IMG/VR virus record: IMGVR_UViG_3300021181_000006
Span: 120,467 to 184,466 of that record
Length of the DNA stretch: 64,000 nucleotides
DNA from: a virus
Direction: 5' to 3' (one strand)
Below are positions 31,955-40,711 of this stretch, piece by piece (position 1 is the stretch's first letter; each line of letters opens with the position of its first letter). The translations under genes and the position numbers were made by a program. Below the pieces are notes generated by a model that was not told the origin of the DNA, did no database searches, and was given only the letters and a program-made list of their open reading frames with translations.

Positions 31955-33112
31955 TTAGGTCCCAAGGGTAACGGCTGCGGCAGCGTTCAGATTGCCGATT
32001 CCGATTGCAATATCTTCCCATGCACGCCATGAGATGATATTGAAGTCCTTCTTGATCACAAACTTCGTCTGATTCAGGATGTAGAACTGTCCCAGGAAGC
32101 GAGGAGCGGTGAAGGCGTACACAACCTTCAGGCTTGCTGCTGTGACAGTGAACGTCTCTGCGAGAGATGAGTTTGAGATGGCTTCATTTACCACGATGGA
32201 GTTGGCACCAACCGACGCAACCGTCACAGTCAGTCCGTTATTCTCATGTCCACCTGAGATCACAATCGAGTCACCGCGACCAATTGGCACCAGGTTTGCA
32301 CCTGAGAAGCTAAAGGTCTTGGTGCTGGCTACTGCGCCAGTGGTTGTGAGCGTGGTGACTGTTCCGCCTGGAACGTATGCAGCATTCTTGAAGAACATCG
32401 AGGTCTTAATCGAGGTGATAACCTTGCGACCCAGGAAGGTAGCGTAGGTGTATCCGTCGATAGTGACCTTCTCGATCAGATCGTCACCGAGGACGGTATG
32501 ATCGAATTCCAGGATATCATTCCAGGTTGTGGTTGACATCAGGAATGTCTCAGCCTTGAGGCGCTGATTCTCAATCAGATTGATAAGGACCTTCAGGGCG
32601 CCCTTGCTCAGATCTGGAGTGCTTCCGATGTAGTTAACCCACATATCGTTGCTCAGAATACCTGCATCGACGTTGGCCAGGAAGCCTGCGTCTTCGATAC
32701 CCTGAATATCCTTGACCGAGTTCTCTTCAATCACCTTGGTGATAGGATAGTCGTAGGCCAGGAGTTCGGTCTCATCCTTCGAGAAGTCCTCGGAGGCGAT
32801 ACGATAGAAAGGCACTGCGTATCTCTTGCCCACAACGTAACGACCATCGGGCTCGCCTTGGAAGTTCATTGCCATAGCCTTCGAATCAGGCTCGATGTCA
32901 ACGATCTTGACGAAACCGTCATTGGTCACGCTGCGTGTAACGTCAGAACGAGTGACATTCACTGGAGGAAGGATCTGACGAGCAAACGATGTCTCGCGCA
33001 GGATCTTTTGGATGTAGGCGCCGCCTACTTCGGCCAACTTCTCCAGACCTTCGTTGTTGCTAAGAGCATCAACGAATAATCCGTTTAAGATGGAGGCATT
33101 ATTATCACTCAT
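31955..33112 (-). CDS. major capsid protein, HK97-fold, 385 aa
   Basis: Builds the icosahedral head. Support: size; place downstream of the protease, scaffold-like and decoration genes; E-loop/P-domain style sequence (DGRYVVGKRYAVPFYRIASE, then YPITKVIEENSVKDIQGIED); and G+C-rich, well-expressed codons. A beta insert (about 245-330, with GRGDSIVISGGHENNGLTV) resembles the modules in the sheath. The N-terminus contains LEKLAEVGG (residues 23-31), a possible maturation cleavage site. Confidence 0.82.
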   Translation of the reverse strand: MSDNNASILNGLFVDALSNNEGLEKLAEVGGAYIQKILRETSFARQILPPVNVTRSDVTRSVTNDGFVKIVDIEPDSKAMAMNFQGEPDGRYVVGKRYAVPFYRIASEDFSKDETELLAYDYPITKVIEENSVKDIQGIEDAGFLANVDAGILSNDMWVNYIGSTPDLSKGALKVLINLIENQRLKAETFLMSTTTWNDILEFDHTVLGDDLIEKVTIDGYTYATFLGRKVITSIKTSMFFKNAAYVPGGTVTTLTTTGAVASTKTFSFSGANLVPIGRGDSIVISGGHENNGLTVTVASVGANSIVVNEAISNSSLAETFTVTAASLKVVYAFTAPRFLGQFYILNQTKFVIKKDFNIISWRAWEDIAIGIGNLNAAAAVTLGT

Positions 33113-33154
33113 TTGATGTTATCCTTGTTTAAGTTTTTGTAGGTAGGTTAGTTA

Positions 33155-33568
33155 TTACTGTAAGGTACGGAACTGAAGGCGTCCAGCAACAAACTGCTCA
33201 CAGATAGCGACATTGATATCACTACCGGAAGCAACGCGAAGACGGAAGCCAACTTGGCCAGCTGCGGCTGAGTCTACTGCGAGGTAATTACCTACTACAG
33301 GAGTTCCAACGTAGCCTTCGGTTCCAACGGCGAAACGATTCTGTCCGTACTGAACGGTGATAGTCTCTGAACCAACGCTATCAGGACGAGCATTCTCATT
33401 ACCGAGAACGATGAGCTGAACGGGGCCTACGCCACCAGCAGAAGGGGCAATCGCGTTGCCATTAGCATCGCGTGAAACCCAGGTTCCAGATTGTGCGATT
33501 GAGGTGCCAGAATATCCAAGGACATTGCGGCGGATCTCGTCATAACGTGTTAATACTTCTAAAGCCAT
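33155..33568 (-). CDS. head decoration/stabilisation protein, 137 aa
   Basis: Ala/Gly/Val-rich beta protein immediately upstream of the capsid gene, with codons like it: PVQLIVLGNENARPDSVGSE, then FAVGTEGYVGTPVVGNYLAV. Size and place fit a capsid decoration protein. No exact family match claimed. Confidence 0.6.
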   Translation of the reverse strand: MALEVLTRYDEIRRNVLGYSGTSIAQSGTWVSRDANGNAIAPSAGGVGPVQLIVLGNENARPDSVGSETITVQYGQNRFAVGTEGYVGTPVVGNYLAVDSAAAGQVGFRLRVASGSDINVAICEQFVAGRLQFRTLQ

Positions 33569-33572
33569 GTGA

Positions 33573-34448
33573 TTAAACTCCTCTACTGAGTAGATATTCT
33601 TCTATTAGGTTTGTGGATTCGACTGATGCAGTCTTGATTGTTCCAAAAGATGTGTAAGTAGCTGGTTCCAAGAGAGATTGACCACGTTCAGGGCTTGTTT
33701 TAAGTTCGGCTATCTTTTCGTCTAATTGGTCGATATCGATGATACCTTCCTTTAAGAGTTGGATGGCTAAGTCTTGTGCGTGTGCGGTCTTTTCCTGGTC
33801 TTCTAACTTGATTTGAAGTGCTATCTTATCTTGTTCTAGATTACGGATGAAGCTTGCGGTTTTCAAGAGGACATTTTTATCAACAGCCACTTTAGTCTGC
33901 TGCTTATCATGTTCCGTCATTTTCTTATCTCCCGCTAAAGCTTGCGCCCCTTGATTTAATGCTACTGTAGCAGCAATGGGCACCACAATCTTACCAGCCT
34001 TGCGGATGGGTTCAGTAGCTCTATGAGTATCGTGTCCTTTAGTTGCGAATTCAACCCTGTGTTTATCTTCTTCAGTTAAAGGATGGTTATTCTTGATTTT
34101 ATCAAGAACTTTATCATCTACAGCGTGTGCATGCTGTTCGTTTACTTTAAAAGCTTTCCCAACTCCTGGGACCTTACCAAGATGCTTACCAAGATATTCA
34201 TCGGCTTTATCGATATGCTTGCCAACGTGGTTGTATACAGCCCCGCGAACTGTATCAGAGACTACTTTTTTATTCTCTGCATACGTTCTCGCATCTTTCT
34301 TACCAGTAGCTTTATGAAAAATCTTCCTAGCTCCAGCAGCTAAACGACTACCTACACCAATAGCTGCATCAGCAACTAAAGATCCAGTGCCAGCATCTAC
34401 TGACTGCGCTCTACGGAGCTTATGAAGAAGTTCAATCTTAGACGACAT
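33573..34448 (-). CDS. internal head/virion protein with KTA motifs, 291 aa
   Basis: Basic, helical protein. The first 190 residues are rich in Lys, His and Ala (RKIFHKATGKKDARTYAENK), with a hydrophobic patch IVVPIAATVALN; the rest is an acidic coiled coil. LLKTASF, EKTAHAQ, DEKIAEL and IKTASVE repeat the virion motif. It could be packaged with DNA and processed by the protease. Unrecognised. Confidence 0.5.
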   Translation of the reverse strand: MSSKIELLHKLRRAQSVDAGTGSLVADAAIGVGSRLAAGARKIFHKATGKKDARTYAENKKVVSDTVRGAVYNHVGKHIDKADEYLGKHLGKVPGVGKAFKVNEQHAHAVDDKVLDKIKNNHPLTEEDKHRVEFATKGHDTHRATEPIRKAGKIVVPIAATVALNQGAQALAGDKKMTEHDKQQTKVAVDKNVLLKTASFIRNLEQDKIALQIKLEDQEKTAHAQDLAIQLLKEGIIDIDQLDEKIAELKTSPERGQSLLEPATYTSFGTIKTASVESTNLIEEYLLSRGV

Positions 34449-34695
34449 GAGTAATAGCGTCCAGTAATGCCTTCATTTCGGCAATCTTGGCTTGTTTGCT
34501 ATCACCAGCGGATTTGAACTGCTCCGCTTCTTTATCAGCATTACCATTGAAGGCCAATGCTTCTAATAAAGATGCGATCTTACCTGATTCAGTCTCTTCT
34601 TTTACTGGAGTAGCTACAGTAGCTACCTTTTCCATATCAAGCTTGTGAGACTGCTTCAGAATGGACTCTACGATATCATCGGGAGTTAATTGCAT
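34438..34695 (-). CDS. small scaffold-like protein with KxA motifs, 85 aa
   Basis: Short acidic helical protein with MEKVATVA, SGKIASLLEA and QAKIAEMKALL. It overlaps the next gene by 11 bases. It is first in the unit that includes decoration and capsid genes, after a terminator. Probably an assembly or internal head protein. Confidence 0.5.
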   Translation of the reverse strand: MQLTPDDIVESILKQSHKLDMEKVATVATPVKEETESGKIASLLEALAFNGNADKEAEQFKSAGDSKQAKIAEMKALLDAITHVV

Positions 34696-34750
34696 GGGAA
34701 CCTCTATCAGATTTTAATCTGTCTATGAGTTATTACAAGGTCAAGAAAAA

Positions 34751-34777
34751 AGGGATGTACATAGCGTACATCCCTTT
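34751..34777 (-). terminator. terminator between scaffold-like genes
   Basis: AGGGATGTAC and GTACATCCCT pair over a 5-base loop, with TTTTTTCTTGACC following in the leftward direction. It separates the 162-residue gene from the capsid transcription unit. Confidence 0.75.
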
Positions 34778-34803
34778 CGGACAGTCAGGTCCCTGTAAGA
34801 AGA

Positions 34804-35292
34804 TTACTTCTTATTTTTCTTCATCTTGTATGCTGCGAGTCCACCGACTACTGCTCCAGCACCAGCGGCTGCAGCTGCGGTTGACTTAGGATGAGTCTTA
34901 GCAAATTCCTTAGCCTTCTCAGCCCCAGAACGTGCATGAGCCATACCAGCCGAAGCGCCCTTTGAGGCCTTAGCTTTAGCAGCCATTGCCATCTCTCTGA
35001 CTCTCTTCAGTCCAGCGCCAGTCTTTTCCTTAAGTCCAGCCTGCTTCTCCACGGCTTCCTCATAACCTTCAACGATCATGAGAGCAGCAGCAATCTTCTC
35101 GTCTTCTGAATCAAATGCGATCTCATCGGCATCGAATTGGTCAGCGACAGCAGAGATGGCCTCAGCCTTTTCATCAGAGATCTCGACTTCAGCCTCTGAA
35201 GTAGTCTCTTCAGCTTCTGCAGTCTTCTCGGTTAATCCGGCAGTCTTGACTACTTCAGCGTAGTAAGAAGCTAAATTGAGTTCTTCAGTCAT
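34804..35292 (-). CDS. acidic/basic bipartite head protein, 162 aa
   Basis: Residues 1-85 are strongly acidic with VVKTAGLTEKTAEAEE and DEKIAAAL. Residues 86-140 are basic and Ala-rich. A Gly/Ala hydrophobic segment (TAAAAAGAGAVVGGLAAY) and a poly-Lys end follow. The composition resembles scaffolding or internal head proteins that are cleaved during maturation. Confidence 0.55.
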   Translation of the reverse strand: MTEELNLASYYAEVVKTAGLTEKTAEAEETTSEAEVEISDEKAEAISAVADQFDADEIAFDSEDEKIAAALMIVEGYEEAVEKQAGLKEKTGAGLKRVREMAMAAKAKASKGASAGMAHARSGAEKAKEFAKTHPKSTAAAAAGAGAVVGGLAAYKMKKNKK

Positions 35293-35321
35293 TTTAGTAG
35301 TTCCTTGTATAAGTTGTTAAA

Positions 35322-35957
35322 TTAGCCGTTAGTAGGAAGGTCGGTCTTATTAGTACGGACTTTCTTAAGAGCATTGGCAACAGCTGACATGCCCTTCAGC
35401 TCAGTAGTAGCAGGTCCACCCGCATGGGTAGCATTGAGCGCTACATCGCGCTTACCAGCACCTGAGTTGTTCTTAGCCTCAGTATAAGCTGCATCCTGAG
35501 CGTCAGCGATCTTCTCGCCCATCAGCTCATCAAGAGTCATACCAAGAGCGGCGGCAGTCTTCTCGACAGCAGCTTCATCGATCTGATCAGCCAGATAAGC
35601 GATCTTGGTCTGCTCGGCCACGAGGCCACGTGCAAACAGACGACCTTGGAATTCGAGTTCCTCAGCGAGCTTCTCAGCCTCTGCGGTCTTCTCTTCCTGC
35701 TCACTCATATCCATCAGAGCCTTGAGGGCTTCTGGATTAGCGGTAAGAGCCTCGGCAACCTTCATCGCCTCAGGCGAGAACTTAGGAGCTTCGGATGTCT
35801 TAGCTGCAGCTTCAGCGGCAGTCTTCTCAGCTTCGGCTTTCTTATCAGCCTCTGCTTTAGCGGCAACAGCGACAGCTGTGGCAGCAGTCTTCTCTGACTC
35901 GGCAGGTGTAGTACCAGCAGCGAGCTGAGCGAGAACTTGTTCGATAGTCATGGTCAT
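35322..35957 (-). CDS. scaffolding-like Ala/Glu-rich protein, 211 aa
   Basis: Low-complexity acidic helix with many copies of the virion motif: EKTAATA, EKTAAEA, MKVAEAL, EKTAEAE, EKLAEEL, TKIAYLA, EKTAAAL, EKIADAQ. Position directly after the protease gene (4-base overlap) and composition fit a scaffolding or core protein that the protease removes. Strong expression is suggested by regular, G+C-rich codons. Confidence 0.6.
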   Translation of the reverse strand: MTMTIEQVLAQLAAGTTPAESEKTAATAVAVAAKAEADKKAEAEKTAAEAAAKTSEAPKFSPEAMKVAEALTANPEALKALMDMSEQEEKTAEAEKLAEELEFQGRLFARGLVAEQTKIAYLADQIDEAAVEKTAAALGMTLDELMGEKIADAQDAAYTEAKNNSGAGKRDVALNATHAGGPATTELKGMSAVANALKKVRTNKTDLPTNG

Positions 35958-37762
35958 TTGTTTTCTCCGTGTTTATTAGAGTTAATTTTTTTTAGGGCTT
36001 TATTGATGGCCCACGAGTCGAGAGCGCCACCAACGATTGAATGAGGAATGCTGCCTGATAGCGATGTCATAGGTCCAATAACAAAGTTATTTATCAAATC
36101 CATCTTACCAAGCTCGGCAGTTTTTTTCAAGCCCAAGACTGCGGCATTCGCTGCTAACGCCAAAGCACCAGGGTGATCCTTGATCACCTTCTCGATTCCA
36201 TTGAGATCACGATGTTTTTCTCGCTCAGTAGCGTAACCGTGTCCAATATAGGGAATAGCAGTTGCTAATAGCATCTTATTTACCATAGACGCATTCGCAT
36301 GTTTTTCAAATGCTGATTGTGCTACTGATGCCATAGCCGTACCGCCTGCAATCGCTGCAGGCAGTGCAATAGGATTTTTATCGATCAGCTTAAAGAATTG
36401 ATCGATAGTTCCATTGCGAATCGAGGTGCGATACTTAGCATACAAGATCGCTAAGAGAGCGCCTAAGGTAATGCCAGCAGGCAACATCTTATTAAATTTT
36501 TCATACGAAGAAGCTGCCAGAGATTTCTTGGCCTTAGCCTGTAACTCATCTGATGGTAAGGCAGCAAGCTTCTCCATACGATTAATGGCGTACAATCCAT
36601 AGTAAGCGCGCTTCTCAGCATATTTACGTAAATCACGTGAAATATCCATATCAATAGAAGCATCCCAGTTAATATCTGAGGCTTCCTTATGGAAATCAGG
36701 TGAACGACCCATACGTAATATAATGAGCTTACCCATTTCATGGGGCTTAGCGAGAATACCAGATGCTAAAAGATTACTGAGTGCGTTATGTAGAGGTAAA
36801 TTACCAAGATTATCAAGAGTACTATCTGACAGATCATCCTCAAAGCATTCCATCTCTGGACACCCAATAGAATCAGATACTTCTCCGATGGATTTACCAC
36901 CGGGTATGACTTTCTTGATCTCCGACTTCTTAGCAAGATCTGCTTCTTTCTCATTATCAATCATGCCATATTCTGCGGCTTTTTCAGCAGAAAACAAGGC
37001 TATAACTGAAGCGACTTTCTGGATGCTCCAGCCAAGAGGATCGGCAGGAATAGTTACCTTTGAGATATCGAAGAAACGAGGCTTTTTATTGATAGCATAG
37101 ACGCGTCTTCCATCAGGAAGAATCTTACCCATCATATTCTTGAGATAGAATCCGTACTCGTTTACAGTTTTATTGAACTTGCCAGTAATCGAGCAGTAGT
37201 CGCCAGGAACCTTACATCCCATGCTAAAAGCAATAGGAAGTCCTTTTTCAGCACGCATACAGGTATCTGGATCTCCCAGATACTGGATACCATTGATGGT
37301 CTCATTAGTGCGATAGACCTCAATAATGAGTTCTACACGATGCATAATGAAGTTATATTCAGCTATAATTACTTTACCGAAACGAGGATGACCTTGATCA
37401 GGCTTATTCTTATGATGATGATAGAATGAAGCGTATAAGAATGTCTTATAACGCTGCATAGCAGGTACACCACCAGGATTCTTAGCGGCCTCTTCCTGAT
37501 CCTGCATTCCTAAGAGATCTTGCTCTGAGAAATAATCTCCATTACGGTTGGGACCATAATAGTCACCAGCCGTCATAGCGATCATATGCAGATATACACA
37601 ATTCTTATTGAGCTTCGCTGTCTTAGCAAAGTTCAGAATCGATTCAGGTACATACTTTCCTAAACAAGCAGCGACCTTTTCATTGCTATCTTGGCTCGTT
37701 AACTGCCGAATAGCAACTTCACCTTCCGGGGTAAATGACTCAATATCTATGACTTTAAACAT
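35954..37762 (-). CDS. capsid maturation protease with C-terminal virion domain, 602 aa
   Basis: The N-terminal 260 residues match phage head proteases: GDYYGPNRNGDYFSEQDL, YHHHKNKPDQGHPRFGKVII, then GLPIAFSMGCKVPGDYCSIT, where the Ser before M-G-C is the likely nucleophile and a His in the HHHK/GHPRFG region its partner, and VTIPADPLGWSIQKVAS. Residues 330-602 are helical with hydrophobic Gly/Ala stretches and may be a fused internal head protein released by self-cleavage. It sits just before the scaffold and capsid genes. Confidence 0.75.
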   Translation of the reverse strand: MFKVIDIESFTPEGEVAIRQLTSQDSNEKVAACLGKYVPESILNFAKTAKLNKNCVYLHMIAMTAGDYYGPNRNGDYFSEQDLLGMQDQEEAAKNPGGVPAMQRYKTFLYASFYHHHKNKPDQGHPRFGKVIIAEYNFIMHRVELIIEVYRTNETINGIQYLGDPDTCMRAEKGLPIAFSMGCKVPGDYCSITGKFNKTVNEYGFYLKNMMGKILPDGRRVYAINKKPRFFDISKVTIPADPLGWSIQKVASVIALFSAEKAAEYGMIDNEKEADLAKKSEIKKVIPGGKSIGEVSDSIGCPEMECFEDDLSDSTLDNLGNLPLHNALSNLLASGILAKPHEMGKLIILRMGRSPDFHKEASDINWDASIDMDISRDLRKYAEKRAYYGLYAINRMEKLAALPSDELQAKAKKSLAASSYEKFNKMLPAGITLGALLAILYAKYRTSIRNGTIDQFFKLIDKNPIALPAAIAGGTAMASVAQSAFEKHANASMVNKMLLATAIPYIGHGYATEREKHRDLNGIEKVIKDHPGALALAANAAVLGLKKTAELGKMDLINNFVIGPMTSLSGSIPHSIVGGALDSWAINKALKKINSNKHGENK

Positions 37763-38102
37763 TATCGCCCTTTAAAGTCAGTTTCTTACCCTTACGCACC
37801 ATCTCATGACGGCGAGCCTCTTCACGATCCTGCACATCGCCATTGATCTCAACTCGATCTGGTTGATCTTGAAAATCCATACTACCGGCTTGTTTCATGG
37901 TTTCGTTGACTTGACCCTTAAGAAATCCTGGTTCTTTGACAGAACCTGGCTTCTTTTTCGGAACGAAAGCATGAGTTGGAACATCGATAGCATTAATCTT
38001 ATCATAATCTAAAGTCGTGTCATCTTTTTCGTCTCTGGTATAACCAGGAGCGCCATCTGCTAACTTCACGATAGCCTGCTCAATAAGTGACATTATCGAC
38101 AT
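37755..38102 (-). CDS. hypothetical virion-operon protein, 115 aa
   Basis: Overlaps the protease gene. LIEQAIVKLADGAPGYTRDE begins with a KLAD form of the virion motif; the rest is charged and probably disordered. A second ATG three codons inside is possible. Role unknown. Confidence 0.5.
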   Translation of the reverse strand: MSIMSLIEQAIVKLADGAPGYTRDEKDDTTLDYDKINAIDVPTHAFVPKKKPGSVKEPGFLKGQVNETMKQAGSMDFQDQPDRVEINGDVQDREEARRHEMVRKGKKLTLKGDNV

Positions 38103-38355
38103 ATTTAAATGATTGATCCGTATGGCCGATCTTAAGATAGTATGGGGAATGTATCTTATTCTTCAAGCGTACCAATACCGCTTCGTCACCAGAGACTGGT
38201 AATTTATGATCACCAGCACGTAACTTAATATCGCATTGTAATGCAATATTAACCATCTTTATGAGAACAGGATCATTGGATTCAATGTTACCATTGTAAT
38301 ATCCAACTACACGCTCTTCAGTACCTTTTCGCTTATAAAAGACGATCATGGACAA
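38080..38355 (-). CDS. hypothetical virion-operon protein, 91 aa
   Basis: Small alpha/beta protein (MIVFYKRKGTEERVVGYY ... GDHKLPVSGDEAVLVRLKN). It has no KxA motif and overlaps both neighbours by 23 bases. Unrecognised. Confidence 0.5.
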   Translation of the reverse strand: MSMIVFYKRKGTEERVVGYYNGNIESNDPVLIKMVNIALQCDIKLRAGDHKLPVSGDEAVLVRLKNKIHSPYYLKIGHTDQSFKYVDNVTY

Positions 38356-38791
38356 TACTGCCTAAAATGAGATGGGCTTTCTTCTCATTTGGCATTAGCT
38401 TATCTGTGGCATGGAATGCTGCAAGACCAATAGCAGATCCAGCAATAGTGCCTAAAATAGTGGAGTTACGTTTATCCACGATATACTTTTTAACCATGTC
38501 AGCAAATTTAGCATTCGGTATCGATGCTGTAGCGAATGCCTCTCCATTCGATAATTTAGCCTTTTGATATGCCTCAGCATATTCCTTGATAACCTCTGGA
38601 TGTTCTTTTAATAACTTTGAGGTAACCTTTCCACTAGCAAACTGACTACCAGCAGCTATTCCACCTATAATGGAACCTTTTAAAAAACCCTTTGATCGTC
38701 CTTTTAATGAACGATCACTGGTAGTAGAAGCACCAACAGCGCCACCAATACCCATAAATGGAAAGAGTTTATTAACGAAAAACGTATGCAT
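38333..38791 (-). CDS. glycine-zipper membrane-like virion protein, 152 aa
   Basis: Gly/Ala-rich hydrophobic segments (LFPFMGIGGAVGAST, FLKGSIIGGIAAGSQF, ILGTIAGSAIGLAAFH) alternate with charged parts. This is the pattern of virion proteins inserted into host membranes during infection. It is likely an internal or ejected protein, by composition only. It ends EKKAHLILGS. Confidence 0.5.
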   Translation of the reverse strand: MHTFFVNKLFPFMGIGGAVGASTTSDRSLKGRSKGFLKGSIIGGIAAGSQFASGKVTSKLLKEHPEVIKEYAEAYQKAKLSNGEAFATASIPNAKFADMVKKYIVDKRNSTILGTIAGSAIGLAAFHATDKLMPNEKKAHLILGSIVHDRLL

Positions 38792-39393
38792 TAGACATTC
38801 ATCATATCTAAGATACTATTCGTCGCTTTAGCCGTATCTCCAATAGACTTAATCGCGGTATTACCCACTGACTTCAGACGAGAATCATTCATATTTTTGT
38901 CCGCTTCGATCAGTTTAGCCAACATGGTATGATCGATCATATCGTATTGCGACAACTGCTCTAAAATAGAACCAGCAATGATATGATTCGTCATCAGATT
39001 AGGCGCAATATGAAATAACATATTAAAGTGCTCAGTAGTACGCTTCAGATTCGACTTCAGATCAGGCTTATCTTTCAGAACCTGTTCTAATGACTGCTTT
39101 TTCTGTACATGCTTGAGCAGGTATCCACCAACAATAACGCTAGGGATAACTCCTAATGCAGCTGCGCCAATCATATTACGCATATTCGTAACATGCGGTA
39201 GCGATACTTTGGGAGTAGCGGCTTCCTTCTCCATCTCATCGGCTTTTTCTTCTACGAGATTGCAGAACGTAGTAAAATCATCAATAGTTTCGATACCAAG
39301 AGCAGCGATCTTCTCCTGAAGAACATCAGCTAATGAGTTATCTGCTTTCGCTTCAATCAGTTCATTAATAAGATCAAGATTGTCCGTGCTCAT
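38791..39393 (-). CDS. virion protein with membrane segment, 200 aa
   Basis: Acidic N-terminus with LQEKIAALGI, then EEKADEMEKEAA, and one hydrophobic segment (MIGAAALGVIPSVIVGGYLL, about residues 72-91), then a helical C-terminus. It overlaps the neighbours at start and end. Function not recognised. Confidence 0.5.
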   Translation of the reverse strand: MSTDNLDLINELIEAKADNSLADVLQEKIAALGIETIDDFTTFCNLVEEKADEMEKEAATPKVSLPHVTNMRNMIGAAALGVIPSVIVGGYLLKHVQKKQSLEQVLKDKPDLKSNLKRTTEHFNMLFHIAPNLMTNHIIAGSILEQLSQYDMIDHTMLAKLIEADKNMNDSRLKSVGNTAIKSIGDTAKATNSILDMMNV

Positions 39394-39719
39394 TTGCCTG
39401 CTCCGAAAGTGGGATTCATGCCTGTTGGATGTCGATTTTCGCCGTAATTTCTTGAAAGTTTACCCTGATAGTCAGAGTTTGCTTTGATAGCTCGTACACC
39501 TAAGTAACCAGCTGCTCCAACGCCTGCAGCTCTCGTCAGGCTTAGGCGACTACCACCCTTACCATTCGGAACATACAGAGCCTTATGAGCCACATCAGCA
39601 CCGACTTCCAGTGCTTTACCGGTACCAGTCACGGCTGCACGTCCAACCTTTTTAGCTCCAGTAGCTAATAGATCGAAAGCCGAAGCTGTTTTGATCATTG
39701 ATTCGAAAAATGGGTTCAT
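39390..39719 (-). CDS. small virion-operon protein, 109 aa
   Basis: Starts MNPFFESMIKTASAFDLL with the KTAS motif near the N-terminus. Basic, Gly/Ala-rich with a hydrophobic AAGVGAAGYLGV. The 4-base overlaps on both sides show coupled translation. Role unknown. Confidence 0.5.
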   Translation of the reverse strand: MNPFFESMIKTASAFDLLATGAKKVGRAAVTGTGKALEVGADVAHKALYVPNGKGGSRLSLTRAAGVGAAGYLGVRAIKANSDYQGKLSRNYGENRHPTGMNPTFGAGK

Positions 39720-40552
39720 TTTTTAATACAGTTTTTGAGTTCTTGGATCTTCTTACCAATCCACTGAGTTCCGCCTTCAACAGCTAAACGCTCATCGGCC
39801 TTACTGAAGAAGTCTCTAATGACTAAATATAAAGGATGTTGGCCGTTTACAACTCGAACACCATAGTTACCAAGTAACTTGCTAATATATTGCTCATCTA
39901 CTGGCTCAGAAGCAGAAGCTACTTTAACGCCGTCTTCAACCAGTTTCTTAGTGATATCAGCAAACATCGTCATAAGCTCAATTTTACGCTCTGGAAAGCT
40001 GATAAGCATCGCTGCAAAGAGATCGTCACGGGTATAACCATCAAGAATCAGGTTCTTAACTGTGGAATACAGGTCTTTGAGATATCCAGAAGCTGCAGCC
40101 TCAGCAACAATCAGCTTATTCATCAACAGAGTCTCAGCAGAAGCCATCTTCTCCAACACGATAGTGACTCGCTGATTATGTTCTCTCGGGGCCATATCCA
40201 TGACTTCAGGAGATCCGAACATATCCATAATACGATCAGTATCAACTGAACGTGGAATCGAAGGCTGAGCATTAAAAGTTGTATCCACAGGTGGCTGCCT
40301 TAAGTCTTTAAGTTCTTCAAGAACCTCAGAAAGGTCCGTTGTTGGGAAGGTGAATGTCTTATCAGAGACCTTGTTAAACAGTCTAGTGTATGTCAGCTGA
40401 TTCGCCAGTTCACAAATACGTTGGATCTGGTTCTGGTTTAGATCATGCTTATGTGCGATAGTAGCTACCGACTTCTTAATAGGTACTTCTTTCTCTATAA
40501 AAGAGTCAGAAGCTATTTTAGCCCAGGTAGAAGCAAGAGTAGCATCGAACAT
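39716..40552 (-). CDS. virion protein, 278 aa, first gene of the head operon
   Basis: N-terminal STWAKIASDSF carries the KIA motif, then KKSVATIAHKHDLNQNQIQRIC, an HTH-like helical segment. Helical throughout. LEKMASAET and VKVASASEP are further motif copies. It is the first gene read leftwards from the divergent region at 40.6 kb. A portal protein was expected nearby, but this does not look like one. Confidence 0.5.
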   Translation of the reverse strand: MFDATLASTWAKIASDSFIEKEVPIKKSVATIAHKHDLNQNQIQRICELANQLTYTRLFNKVSDKTFTFPTTDLSEVLEELKDLRQPPVDTTFNAQPSIPRSVDTDRIMDMFGSPEVMDMAPREHNQRVTIVLEKMASAETLLMNKLIVAEAAASGYLKDLYSTVKNLILDGYTRDDLFAAMLISFPERKIELMTMFADITKKLVEDGVKVASASEPVDEQYISKLLGNYGVRVVNGQHPLYLVIRDFFSKADERLAVEGGTQWIGKKIQELKNCIKK

Positions 40553-40610
40553 GTATTACCTTCGTATTACCCAATAGGGTACGGTGTTTTACCCTATCTT
40601 CAAGAGATAA

Positions 40611-40632
40611 GGGAGGGGAGGGGGGTATAGGG
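40611..40632 (+). other. G-quadruplex-forming G-rich tract
   Basis: GGGAGGGGAGGGGGGTATAG, continuing with GG, has four G-runs of at least three, separated by 1-4 bases. It fits the standard quadruplex pattern and stands out in low-G+C DNA. It lies in the 160-base divergent region between the leftward head operon and the rightward gene run. Two overlapping TACCC/GGGTA stems lie just left of it (40568-40593). Confidence 0.6.
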
Positions 40633-40644
40633 AAAAATAGGCAC

Positions 40645-40670
40645 CTTTTGGTATAAGCTATATACACACC
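40645..40670 (+). promoter_or_regulatory. promoter-like TTTTGGTATAAGCTATATACAC
   Basis: GGTATAAG followed by TATACACACC fits the repeated + strand element of this phage, here without a preceding hairpin. It would be the first promoter of the 40.7-45.2 kb run, serving the gene at 40712. Confidence 0.55.
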
Positions 40671-40711
40671 CATTGAAGAACTACACTTCTTCATACAACA
40701 AGGAATATACC

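Noticed and set aside
35322-35957. Rightward 107-codon frame opposite the scaffold-like gene
   Set aside because: Ser/Ala low-complexity shadow of an Ala/Glu-rich gene on the other strand.
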